Positions 8,678 to 17,183 of a DNA stretch of 64,000 bases are shown here, one piece after another. Location of the stretch: the NCBI GenBank assembly GCA_021805865.1, contig JAJZDX010000010.1:78799-142798 (forward strand). Reading direction: 5' to 3'. Each line of letters starts with the position of its first letter. Position 1 is the first letter of the stretch. The position numbers and the translations under genes are program-made. This stretch comes from Pseudomonadota bacterium. Its GTDB lineage: Bacteria > Pseudomonadota > Gammaproteobacteria > Steroidobacterales > Steroidobacteraceae. The notes under the pieces are model-generated. The model saw only the letters and a program-made list of their open reading frames with translations. It ran no database searches and was not told the origin of the DNA.

Positions 8678-9969
8678 GAGCGCTGCGCGCACCGCGAATC
8701 GCCGCGGCGCTGCTGCTGGCGGCGGCAGGGCCCGCCGCCGCCGAGACGCTGAGGCAGGCGTGGCGGCTGGCCATCGCCCGCAACCAGGCACTGGCCGCAG
8801 CCCAGGCGGACGTGCAGGGGGCGAGAGACCGGGAGCGTGCGGCGCGCGATGCGCGCTGGCCGAGCGTGAGCGCCACCGCCGGCTACACACATCTCGGACA
8901 GTCGCCGCAGCTGGATGTGGTGACGCCGGCGTTCGCATTCCGCTCGGGGCCGATCTTCAAGAACAACCAGTACGTCAGCGGCTCGGTGCAGATGAGGATC
9001 CCCCTCTACACCGGCGGGGCGATCAGGGCGGGAATCAGCGCGGCGCGGGCAGGTCTCGCCGGGGCCTCCGCGCAGGAGCGGGCGATGCTCGCGGACCTGA
9101 AGCTGGAGGTGGCCGACGGGTACGTGGGAGTGCTGCGCTCACAGCGCCGGTTGGCCGTGGCCGACGCAGCCGTCAGGAGTCTGCGCTCCCACCTGCGCGA
9201 CGTGCGGGCGATGTACGCGCGCCAGCTGGTAGCGAAGAGCGATCTGCTCGCGGCCGAGGTGGCGCTCGCCAATGCAAGGGAGACAAAGGTGAACGCCGCC
9301 AACTCCGTGCAGATCGCGCAGGCGGAGTACAACCGGCTGCTCGGGGAGCCGCTCGGGCGCGTGCCGCAGCTCGCCGACGCGCTGCCGGCGTACCCGGTCG
9401 ACATGCTGCCGCTCGCCACGCTCCTGAGGCGGGCGCTCGCCTCGCGCCCCGAGCTCCGGGCGCTCGCCTCGCGCGCCGGCTCCCTCGCCGCCCGCGCCCG
9501 CGCGAAGACCGCCAGCCGGCTGCCGCAGCTCGCGGCCGTGGGCGGCTTCACGCATTTTGACAACCAGATCCTCAATCGCGAGAACTTCTCGACGGTGGGC
9601 GTCGGGCTCACCTGGAAGCTGTTCGACGGTGGGCGGGCGGCGAACGAGGCCGATGCGCTGCGCGCCGAGAGCCGCGCGGCGGGACGCCGGCTGAGGGACC
9701 TGCGCTCGCGCATCGAGCTTCAGGTGCGTGCCGACTGGCTGGCGCTCGCCGCGGCGCGGGCGAAAGTGGCCGCCTCGCGCGCCGCCACCGCGCAGGCGGC
9801 GGAGAATCTGCGCATCTCGCGCGAGCTGTACGGGGCGGGCCTGGCTTCCAACACGCAGGTGCTCGAGGCGGTCACTTTGAGCACGAGGGCTGCGGAGAAT
9901 CACGACGACGCGGTGCTCGATGAGGCGCTCGCGAAGGTAACGCTCGCCTACGCGGTAGGGGCGCTGTGA
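8674..9969 (+). CDS. TolC-family outer-membrane efflux protein
   Basis: The 431-residue protein has a signal peptide ending around AAGPAAAETL. Two homologous repeats of coiled-coil outer-membrane efflux domain follow (ETLRQAWRLAIARNQAL near the start, ASRPELRALASRAGS in the second repeat). The FSTVGVGLTWKLFDGG strand motif is characteristic of TolC/OprM-like channels. The start codon overlaps the SQR stop by 4 bp, so translation is probably coupled. It closes the DUF2892-adaptor-pump-SQR-channel operon. The converging K+ channel gene ends 7 bp downstream. Confidence 0.93.
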   Translation: MRALRAPRIAAALLLAAAGPAAAETLRQAWRLAIARNQALAAAQADVQGARDRERAARDARWPSVSATAGYTHLGQSPQLDVVTPAFAFRSGPIFKNNQYVSGSVQMRIPLYTGGAIRAGISAARAGLAGASAQERAMLADLKLEVADGYVGVLRSQRRLAVADAAVRSLRSHLRDVRAMYARQLVAKSDLLAAEVALANARETKVNAANSVQIAQAEYNRLLGEPLGRVPQLADALPAYPVDMLPLATLLRRALASRPELRALASRAGSLAARARAKTASRLPQLAAVGGFTHFDNQILNRENFSTVGVGLTWKLFDGGRAANEADALRAESRAAGRRLRDLRSRIELQVRADWLALAAARAKVAASRAATAQAAENLRISRELYGAGLASNTQVLEAVTLSTRAAENHDDAVLDEALAKVTLAYAVGAL

Positions 9970-9976
9970 GAGGCGG

Positions 9977-11200
9977 CTAGCCCAGCTTCAGCAGCTGGGT
10001 GATGAGCGCGTCGGTGTTGATCGGCTCGCCGGAGAGCGCCATGGCGAGCAGCTCGCCGCCGAGCAGCGGCAGGGTGAGCAGCACATCGGGGCGCGTGCGG
10101 GCGATGCGGCCGGTATTGCGGGTGTCGGCGACCGCGGCGACGGTGTGCACGGTCGGGTTCATCTCCTTGGCCGCCAGCACGACGAAGGCGTTGTAGGAGT
10201 CGTCCTCGCTCAGTGCGAGCACGGCGCGCGCCTGGACGATGCCGGCGTGCTCGAGGACTTCGGCATCGCTGCCGTCGCCGACGATGAGGTCCTCCGGCTG
10301 AGGCTCGCTGTCCCCCGGCTTCTCGGATCGGATGACAGTGACGGTGAGTGCGCGGGCCGACAGCGCCCGGGCGGTGTCCTGCGCGAGCGGACCGTCGCCC
10401 ACGACGATGATGTGGGAGGCGCGCTTCATCTTCTTTCTCCTTCCCGGCTGCAGCAGATTCATCAGCCGCTTGTCGATCAACGGGCCGGCGATCGCCGGCA
10501 GCGCCGTGGCGAACACCGCCAGGCCGAGCACGATGAGCGAGATCGTGAACAGGCGGGCGGCGGGGCTCGCCGGCGTGATGTCCCCGTACCCCACGGTCGA
10601 CATGGTCTCGACGGCGTAATACAACGCGTCGAGGAGACTGCGGATCGGCGGGTTGTAGCCTGCGCCAAGGGCGAGCGATCCCAGGGTACCGTAGCCCAGG
10701 GTGAACAGCAGCCCCGTGAGGGCGAACAGCGTCGCGGTGGCGAGGCTGGCGCGCGTGAAGCTGCCGCGGGCGGCGAGCAGCAACAGCAGTTGCGCGATGC
10801 CGAAGGCTTCGAGCGGCCTCGAGGCCCTCGAGAGCGGCGAGAACTCGAGCGACACCATTGCGAGCGTCAGGAGGAATGCCAGCACCCAGGCGAGCCGCGA
10901 GCGCCACAGCATCCCGACGGCGACGAGGACCAGCAGCACGCCGATGACCACGTGCGACACGTCGCCGATCTGCACGATGCCCAGGCCGGTTGCGAGCGAT
11001 GCGATCGATGCGCTGCCGGTCCAGGCCGCAATCAGCGGCCGCAGCGAGCCGGAGGCGAGCAGGATGTGCAGCAACCCCTGCGTGCCGACCAGGGCGGCGA
11101 GGGGAACGTGCGGAAACCATGCGCGTGCGTGCAGGAAGCGAGCGGTACGGCGGCGCGCCGTCTGCCACCTCACGCGCAGGGTGGTCGTGGCGACTCGCAC
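9977..11200 (-). CDS. Potassium channel protein with C-terminal RCK/TrkA-N domain (Kch-like)
   Basis: The 407-residue protein has several N-terminal transmembrane helices. The K+ selectivity filter TVGYGD sits in a pore loop (YAVETMSTVGYGDITPAS), followed by an inner helix. A cytosolic Rossmann-type RCK domain comes next (HIIVVGDGPLAQDTARAL, DLIVGDGSDAEVLEHAGI). This is the E. coli Kch arrangement for ligand-gated K+ flux. The voltage-sensor arginine pattern is not obvious. It lies 22 bp downstream of the zinc-ribbon gene on the same strand and probably forms an operon with it. Confidence 0.9.
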   Translation of the reverse strand: MRVATTTLRVRWQTARRRTARFLHARAWFPHVPLAALVGTQGLLHILLASGSLRPLIAAWTGSASIASLATGLGIVQIGDVSHVVIGVLLVLVAVGMLWRSRLAWVLAFLLTLAMVSLEFSPLSRASRPLEAFGIAQLLLLLAARGSFTRASLATATLFALTGLLFTLGYGTLGSLALGAGYNPPIRSLLDALYYAVETMSTVGYGDITPASPAARLFTISLIVLGLAVFATALPAIAGPLIDKRLMNLLQPGRRKKMKRASHIIVVGDGPLAQDTARALSARALTVTVIRSEKPGDSEPQPEDLIVGDGSDAEVLEHAGIVQARAVLALSEDDSYNAFVVLAAKEMNPTVHTVAAVADTRNTGRIARTRPDVLLTLPLLGGELLAMALSGEPINTDALITQLLKLG

Positions 11201-11222
11201 GCGATGTGCGTCCTGCAGCGGC

Positions 11223-11495
11223 TCAGAAGTTCCCGGCGTCGCAAAAACCGGAGCCGCACCCGCCGCCTGCGCACCCGCCGCCCGCGCAGCCGGGGGCCTC
11301 GCGGGGCCCGGCGGAGGAGGTGGCGAGGAAGCCGGCCGAGATCAGTTTCTCGACCGGCGAGGCCGGGTCCGTCACGCCCGGGGTGATGCCGGCGCGCTCG
11401 CACAGCTCGCCCCAGGAGAGGAGTCTTTCGGCCATGCCGTGCCTCACCTCGACCAGGCAGCCGTTGGCGGGACAACGATATTCATACGTCGGCAA
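11223..11495 (-). CDS. FmdB-type zinc-ribbon protein with Cys/Gly-rich tail
   Basis: The 90-residue protein starts PTYEYRCPANGC, the signature of FmdB/zinc-ribbon proteins, and ends in a CAGGGCAGGGCGSGFC tail. No ATG fits; a TTG at 11495 preceded by GGAG about nine bases upstream begins exactly at the family's conserved first residue. The middle has one more cysteine (ELCERAG) instead of the usual second CxxC knuckle, so the zinc site is unusual. FmdB proteins are mostly of unknown function. It is upstream of and probably cotranscribed with the K+ channel. Confidence 0.8.
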   Translation of the reverse strand: MPTYEYRCPANGCLVEVRHGMAERLLSWGELCERAGITPGVTDPASPVEKLISAGFLATSSAGPREAPGCAGGGCAGGGCGSGFCDAGNF

Positions 11496-11754
11496 GGTTG
11501 TTCTCCAGGGCTCGGGGATTGCGCGGACCGCATGCACGGCGAGCGCCTGACTATAGCAGGAACAGGCCTCGCCGCCCCCGGCCGTCGCCGGTGTCTGCGC
11601 ACCGGCAGAACCGCTTGCGACGGAGTGGTGTGTCGCTGCGACCGGTCCGGGGGGGGATGCTGGCGGGCAGCGGCCGGTTCGGATACCGTTCCTCAATCTG
11701 TGGACAAGATTCGTGCCACCGGCTCCTGCGGGCGGCGCGCGAAAGCGAGATCGC

Positions 11755-14700
11755 ATGATGAAAGTCACCACTTTTTCCCTGGCCGCCGTCTGCTGGGTGA
11801 TGGCGAGCCCCTTGGCGCTCGCGGCGCAGGCCGCACCCCAGCGGGAGAACAGGCAGGGTCGCACGCTGTTGCCGATGCCGGTGAGCAGCGCGATTCGCTT
11901 TCGCTCGATCGGTCCGGCGATCGCCGGCGGGCGGGTGACCGCCGTGGCCGGCGTGGCGGGCAACCCGGATGTCTACTACGTCGGCGGGGCGGATGGCGGG
12001 GTGTTTCGCACCGAAGATGGCGGCATGACCTGGAAGGCGCTCTTCCAGCACCAACCGGTGGCCTCGATCGGAGCGATGGCGGTCGATCCTCGCAACCCCG
12101 AGGTGGTGTGGGTCGGCACCGGCGAAGCCAATATCCGCAACGACATCTCTTACGGCGACGGCGTCTACGAGTCGACCGACGGCGGAACCCACTGGCGCCG
12201 CCTCGGCCTCGCCGGGACGATGCAGATCTCGAGCATTCTGATCGACCCGAGCCATCCGGACACCGTGTTGGTCGGCGCCATGGGCGATCCATGGAAGAAC
12301 AGCACCGAGAGGGGCGTGTACCGCACGACCGACGGCGGGGCGAGCTGGCAGCGTGTGCTCTACGTGGGGCCGGACGTGGGCATCTCGGACATGGCGATGG
12401 ACCCGCGCAATCCCAACATCGTATACGCCGCGACGTACCGGTTCCGCCGCACACCCTGGCACTATTCGGATGGCGGACGCCAGGATGCGATCTACAAGTC
12501 GACCGACGGCGGGTTGACCTGGAAGCGCCTCTCGGGGCATGGGCTGCCGACCGGGGCGGTGGGGCGCATCGGGCTCGCGGTCGCCCCGAGCGCTCCGGCC
12601 GTGGTGTACGCGGTGATCGGCAGCCCCAAGGGTGTGCTGTGGCGCTCGGAGGATTCCGGCGCGAGCTGGACGCTGGTGAGCAAGGACCAGAGGATTGATT
12701 CGCGGCCGTTTTATTTCTCGCACGTCGCGGTCGATCCGAAGAACCCCGATCACCTGTTCGCGCTCTCGGAGTTCCTGCTCACCTCCACGGACGGCGGCCG
12801 TCACTGGCACAAGATCGCCAAGAGCATCCACGTCGACAATCACGCGATCTGGGTCGACCCGAGCGGCAGCGGGCGCATCATCGAGGGCAACGACGGCGGG
12901 GTGGCGCTGTCGCTCGATGACGGCAGGCACTGGGCGTTCGTCGACAACATCGCGCTCGAGCAGTTCTATCATGTCGCCGTCGGCGGCGGACTGTTCTATC
13001 AGGTGTGCGGCGGGCTGCAGGACAACAATTCCTGGTGCGGGCCGGGCGTGAGCAAGGACCCGGTCGGCATCTCGAGCCGGGCCTGGTATGGCTTCAACGG
13101 CGATGACGGCATCTACGGCATGCCGGCGGCGGATGATCCGAACCTGATCTACAACGAGGGACAGAATGGAGCCTATTTCATATACGACCGCTCCGAGGAG
13201 CAGCTGCACGATATCCAGCCGTATCCGCGCGATGACAATGGGCGTGGCGCCGATGGCGCGCGCTACCGTTTCGCGTGGGAGGCGGCCTTCGCGGTGTCGC
13301 CGGGCAACCCCAAGGTGCTCTATGCCGGCGCCAACGTGGTGTTCAAGAGCAGCAACCGCGGCCGCACCTGGAAGGTGATCAGCCCCGATCTGACGCGCAA
13401 CGACAAGGCATTGCAGGGGCCCTCGGGCGGCCCCGTGGTCCAGGACAACTCCGGCGCCGAGTACTACGACACGATCCTCACCATCGCCCCGGCCCGGTCC
13501 GATCCGCAGGTCATCTGGGTCGGGACAGACGACGGATTGGTGCAGATCACGCGCGACGGCGGCAAGCATTGGGTCAACGTCACGCGAAACATTCCGGATC
13601 TGCCGGCCGCGGGAAGGATTGAGTCGATCGACGTCTCCCCGACCGATCCGGGCAGCGCGCTGATCGCGGTCGACCGGCACTTCAGCGGGGATTTCCGGCC
13701 CTATCTCTACCGCACCGATGACTACGGCTCGCACTGGACCTCGATCAGCGGCAATCTGCCGCGCGATGTCTATGCGCACGTCGTGCTCCGCGATCCGCGC
13801 AATCCCGACTTGTACTTTGCGGGCCTGGAGAACGGCCTGTACGTGTCCTGGGACGCGGGCCGCAAGTGGTACGAGTTCGGCCTCGGCCTGCCGGATGCGG
13901 CCGTGTACGATCTGGCGCTGCAGTCGCGCACGGACTCCCTGGCGGTGGCGACGCACGGCAGGGGCGTGTGGATCCTCGATGACCTCGGGCCGTTCGAGCA
14001 GTGGAGCGCGCGGGTCGCGCGCACCGCGCTCACGCTGTTCAAGCCGGTGGGGACGGTGCGCTTCTGGCCGTTCCAGCAGACCGAGTCGATGGGCGATGCG
14101 GTCTTCTACGGACGGAATCCGCGGTACGGGGCGGACATCAGTTACTACCTGGCGCACCCGGCCAGGCGGCCCGGTGAGCTCATCATCACCAACGCGGGCG
14201 GCAAGGTGGTGCGCACGTACAAAGGACTGCACAAGGGCAAGGCGGCGGTGATGACCCCGCGGTCGCCCGGCGCCGCGGCGGCGGTCAAGGGGCGGGTGCC
14301 GTGGGTGCCCGGCCAGGCCGGCCTGCACCGCATTTATTGGAATCTGCGTGCGCAAGGCCCGGTCCGCTGGAGCTCGGCGCCGCAGTACAACCGCGGTCCG
14401 CACAACGGTGCGCTGCTGCCGCCGGGGACCTACACCGCGACGCTCAAGATCGGCGGCGCCACCGCTTCTCAAACCTTCACCGTGGTCAATGACCCGGCAT
14501 CGACGGGCACTCTGGCCGCTATGACCGAGCGCTATCACGTGACGGAGGCGGTGCTGCGCGAGATCTCGCAGATCGATGTGGCGCTGAACCGTCTGCACGC
14601 GCTCGCCGTGCAGTTGACGGGCCTGAGGTCCGCGGTGAAGGGCCTGTCCGAGCAGAGCGCGGCCGACGCCGCGATCGGCAGGCTTGCCCGGGCGCGCCAT

Positions 14701-14985
14701 GCCATCCTCATGCAGCTGACGAGCCATGCCGGCTCCTCGGAGGCGACGCTCAGAGTGCCGGACCGCATCCACGAGAAGCTGCTCGCGCTCGAGGGCCTGC
14801 TGTGGGGCTCGGATGAGCCGGTCGATGCGGCGACTCTGCACGAGCAGGCTGTGTACGGGCGCGAGTACCGCAGCGCGATCGCCGCGTACGATCAGTTCCT
14901 GGGCACGAGCGTCGCCGGCTTCAATCGGACGATGTCCGGCTACGGCCTGACGGGAGTGGTGGCGGGAAAGACGCTCACCCCATAG
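11755..14985 (+). CDS. Secreted Asp-box (BNR/sortilin-like) beta-propeller protein
   Basis: The 1076-residue protein begins with a signal peptide (cleavage near LALAAQA). I count about eleven S/T-x-D-x-G-x-x-W Asp-box motifs, for example TEDGGMTWKAL, STDGGTHWRRL, TTDGGASWQRV, SSNRGRTWKVI and TRDGGKHWVNV, spread over roughly residues 90-720. That implies one or two beta-propellers like the VPS10/sortilin and sialidase-like families. A C-terminal region of about 300 residues contains an FnIII/FlgD-like segment and a helical end. Such proteins are common as 'glycosyl hydrolase' annotations in Xanthomonadales, but no catalytic set is evident. ATGs at 11755 and 11758 are both possible. Confidence 0.85.
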   Translation: MMKVTTFSLAAVCWVMASPLALAAQAAPQRENRQGRTLLPMPVSSAIRFRSIGPAIAGGRVTAVAGVAGNPDVYYVGGADGGVFRTEDGGMTWKALFQHQPVASIGAMAVDPRNPEVVWVGTGEANIRNDISYGDGVYESTDGGTHWRRLGLAGTMQISSILIDPSHPDTVLVGAMGDPWKNSTERGVYRTTDGGASWQRVLYVGPDVGISDMAMDPRNPNIVYAATYRFRRTPWHYSDGGRQDAIYKSTDGGLTWKRLSGHGLPTGAVGRIGLAVAPSAPAVVYAVIGSPKGVLWRSEDSGASWTLVSKDQRIDSRPFYFSHVAVDPKNPDHLFALSEFLLTSTDGGRHWHKIAKSIHVDNHAIWVDPSGSGRIIEGNDGGVALSLDDGRHWAFVDNIALEQFYHVAVGGGLFYQVCGGLQDNNSWCGPGVSKDPVGISSRAWYGFNGDDGIYGMPAADDPNLIYNEGQNGAYFIYDRSEEQLHDIQPYPRDDNGRGADGARYRFAWEAAFAVSPGNPKVLYAGANVVFKSSNRGRTWKVISPDLTRNDKALQGPSGGPVVQDNSGAEYYDTILTIAPARSDPQVIWVGTDDGLVQITRDGGKHWVNVTRNIPDLPAAGRIESIDVSPTDPGSALIAVDRHFSGDFRPYLYRTDDYGSHWTSISGNLPRDVYAHVVLRDPRNPDLYFAGLENGLYVSWDAGRKWYEFGLGLPDAAVYDLALQSRTDSLAVATHGRGVWILDDLGPFEQWSARVARTALTLFKPVGTVRFWPFQQTESMGDAVFYGRNPRYGADISYYLAHPARRPGELIITNAGGKVVRTYKGLHKGKAAVMTPRSPGAAAAVKGRVPWVPGQAGLHRIYWNLRAQGPVRWSSAPQYNRGPHNGALLPPGTYTATLKIGGATASQTFTVVNDPASTGTLAAMTERYHVTEAVLREISQIDVALNRLHALAVQLTGLRSAVKGLSEQSAADAAIGRLARARHAILMQLTSHAGSSEATLRVPDRIHEKLLALEGLLWGSDEPVDAATLHEQAVYGREYRSAIAAYDQFLGTSVAGFNRTMSGYGLTGVVAGKTLTP

Positions 14986-15135
14986 GGGTTTGGGACGCGG
15001 CGGCTGTGGCGCGCTTCATCCCGCGTTTTGCACGGCTTGGCGCAGGCGCCGGCCCCATCGGGCCGTCGTCCCCGGTCCCGTGGCATACTTGGTCGATTAC
15101 GGCAGCCCGATCCGAATGGCCGCCGAAGAAAAACC

Positions 15136-15150
15136 GATGGAGGCTCCATC
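15136..15150 (+). promoter_or_regulatory. Hairpin over the ribosome-binding site of the first M61 gene
   Basis: GATGGA (15136-15141) and TCCATC (15145-15150) form a 6-bp stem with a three-base loop directly before the ATG at 15152. The GGAGG Shine-Dalgarno (15139-15143) lies inside it. It could limit translation of copy 1. The second peptidase gene has a different leader without this hairpin. Confidence 0.35.
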
Positions 15151-15151
15151 C

Positions 15152-17077
15152 ATGAAGCGCTTTCTGACTCTCTCCTGCCTTGGGCTCGCCGCCTTCGGGC
15201 TCGCCGGGGCGCATGCCGGGATCATTCCCGAGCCCAACGCCAATGCCGTGCCCTACGCCACCCGCAGCAACCCCGAGACACTGGTGGTCGACGCGAGCAC
15301 CGCCGGGCGGGGGTTTGCGACCTCGACCATGCAGATTCCGGTCCGGCCGGGACCGTTCACGTTCGTGTATCCGCAGTGGATCCCCGGCTATCACTCGCCG
15401 TCCGGCCCGCTGGCGGACATCTCGCAGCTGAAGGTGAGCGCCAACGGCCGGCCGCTCCCCTGGCATCGCGACAAAGTGGACATGTACGCCTTCCACGTCG
15501 AAGTGCCCCAGGGCGTCGACTCGATCAAGGTGCAGTTCACCGTGCTGTTGAATGGTGGCCAAAGCGTCGGCGGGAACGTCATGTCGACGCCCAGCGTCGC
15601 GGTGATCAGCTGGACGCGGATGTTCTTCTACCAGAACGACATCAACTATCACCATTACTACATCAAGCCGAGCATCATCCTGCCGAAGGGCTGGGGCTAC
15701 GGCACGGCGCTCACCACGGTGAGCCGCGTGGGCCAGCGCGTCGACTTCGCCGAGGAGCCGCTCACCTATGTGGGCGACTCGCCGCTCGACATGGGCCGCT
15801 ACTACAAGAAGGTGCTGCTGTGGCAGCACGGCGACGCCCACATGTGGCTCGACATGTTCGCCGATGCGCCGCAGGATCTCGATGTTCCGGCCAAGCTCCT
15901 CGATGCGTACAAGAACGTGGCGCCCGAGGCGCTGGCGCTGTACGGCTCGCGCCACTGGTATGACTACCACGCGCTGCTCACACTTTCGAACCAGATCACG
16001 GTCGAGGGCGTCGAGCACCACCAGTCGAGCGACAACCGCGCGCCGGCCAACTTCATGACCAGCGCCAATGCGCAGCTCGCCTTCGGCGACCTGATCACCC
16101 ACGAGTTCTCGCATTCCTGGAACGGCAAGTACCGCCGGCCGTGGGATCTGACCACGGACAACTACCAGATCCCCCAGCGCACCGACCTGCTCTGGGTGTA
16201 CGAGGGCATGAACCAGTACCTGGGCGACCTGCTCTCGTTCCGCTGCGGCATCCGCAAGCCGAGCGAGTACCCGCAGTACCTCGCGATGCTCTACAGCCAG
16301 ATGGCGACCGAGCCGGGCCGCGATACCACTCCGCTGATCGACCTCACCACCGGCGCGCCGTATTACTACATGACGGCGAACGGGCAATATCCCTCGATCC
16401 GCCGCACCGCCGGGGACTTCTACACCGAGGGCGAGCTGCTGTGGCTCGATGTCGACACCATCATCCGCGCCAAGACGCACGACAGGAAGTCGCTCGATAC
16501 CTTCCTGCACCTGTACTCGCAGCCGAAGTTCACCGGGCCGATCACCAAGACGTACACGCGCGCGGACATCGAGCATCTGCTGAGCGAGGTGGTGCCGTAC
16601 GACTGGCACGCGTTCTTCCAGCGCCACGTGTACGAGATCGCCAAGCTCCCGCCGACGGGCGAAATCAAGCGCTCCGGCTGGCGCCTGGTGTACAACTCCA
16701 AGCCCAACCCGTTCGTCGTTGCGGACGAGCAGATGTTCCACGTGAACTCCCAATGGCTGACCTACGGCTTCGACATCGGCCGGGGCGGCAAGCTGACCGA
16801 CGTGCGCGAGTGGTCGCCGGCGTGGAAGGCGGCGATGGCGCCGGGGATGAAGATCGAGTCGGTCGACGGCCAGCGCTACACGCCGGCCGTGCTGAAGTAC
16901 GTGATGGTGCAGGCCGAGCACACCCGCGAGCCCACCACCTTCATCGTCTCGAAGGACGGCTGGTTCCACACGATCGAGGTGAGCTACTTCGGCGGTCCGC
17001 GCTATCCGCACCTGGTGCGCATCCCCGGCACCGTGAATCTGCTCGCGAAGATCATGGCGCCGCACGCCAAGCATTGA
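15152..17077 (+). CDS. M61-family metallopeptidase, tandem copy 1
   Basis: The 641-residue protein has an N-terminal signal peptide ending near GAHAG, a beta-rich N-domain, and the zinc-peptidase motif HEFSH (H317, E318, H321). The third ligand is in YEGMNQYLGDLL (E351). A C-terminal PDZ-like region follows. This is the layout of the M61 glycyl-aminopeptidase family. It is predicted to be periplasmic or secreted. The ATG at 15152 follows a GGAGG site. From codon 33 to nearly the end the DNA appears identical to the following gene, while signal peptides and C-terminal tails (AKH versus AGRQP) differ. It may share transcription with the Asp-box gene 166 bp upstream. Confidence 0.88.
   Translation: MKRFLTLSCLGLAAFGLAGAHAGIIPEPNANAVPYATRSNPETLVVDASTAGRGFATSTMQIPVRPGPFTFVYPQWIPGYHSPSGPLADISQLKVSANGRPLPWHRDKVDMYAFHVEVPQGVDSIKVQFTVLLNGGQSVGGNVMSTPSVAVISWTRMFFYQNDINYHHYYIKPSIILPKGWGYGTALTTVSRVGQRVDFAEEPLTYVGDSPLDMGRYYKKVLLWQHGDAHMWLDMFADAPQDLDVPAKLLDAYKNVAPEALALYGSRHWYDYHALLTLSNQITVEGVEHHQSSDNRAPANFMTSANAQLAFGDLITHEFSHSWNGKYRRPWDLTTDNYQIPQRTDLLWVYEGMNQYLGDLLSFRCGIRKPSEYPQYLAMLYSQMATEPGRDTTPLIDLTTGAPYYYMTANGQYPSIRRTAGDFYTEGELLWLDVDTIIRAKTHDRKSLDTFLHLYSQPKFTGPITKTYTRADIEHLLSEVVPYDWHAFFQRHVYEIAKLPPTGEIKRSGWRLVYNSKPNPFVVADEQMFHVNSQWLTYGFDIGRGGKLTDVREWSPAWKAAMAPGMKIESVDGQRYTPAVLKYVMVQAEHTREPTTFIVSKDGWFHTIEVSYFGGPRYPHLVRIPGTVNLLAKIMAPHAKH
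15248..17067 (+). repeat. 1820-bp direct repeat, copy 1 (core of M61 gene)
   Basis: Segments compared line by line at a constant offset of 2038 bp match 17286-19105 with no difference found. All shadow frames inside the two copies also translate identically. Just upstream, 12 aligned codons differ at six synonymous sites, so the boundary is abrupt. Confidence 0.9.
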
Positions 17078-17091
17078 GCGATCGGGCGCCC

Positions 17092-17125
17092 CGGGCGGCC
17101 CGGATCCTGTGATCCGGGCCGCCCG
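17092..17125. terminator. Strong 15-bp hairpin between the two M61 genes
   Basis: A perfect stem pairs 17092-17106 with 17111-17125 (outer half CGGGCGGCCCGGATC) around the four-base loop CTGT. It lies 15 bp after the stop of copy 1. No T-tract follows, so it could be a terminator of the U-less type, an RNA-stability element, or a recombination-related palindrome. Confidence 0.5.
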
Positions 17126-17183
17126 CGGAGACGGCGCCGGCGGATGCCGCCGGCCGGTGCGCCACAACGGAAAGAGGAATATC

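Noticed and set aside
3863..8938. A 1691-codon open frame on the minus strand opposite the RND/SQR operon.
   Set aside because: It is antisense to well-supported genes and its product is a low-complexity R/H/D/G-rich sequence typical of third-position GC bias; no domain is recognisable.
11551..14841. A 1096-codon minus-strand frame opposite the Asp-box gene.
   Set aside because: Shadow of GC-rich coding sequence; composition is R/V/D/H-rich without domains, and the plus strand has signal peptide and Asp-boxes.
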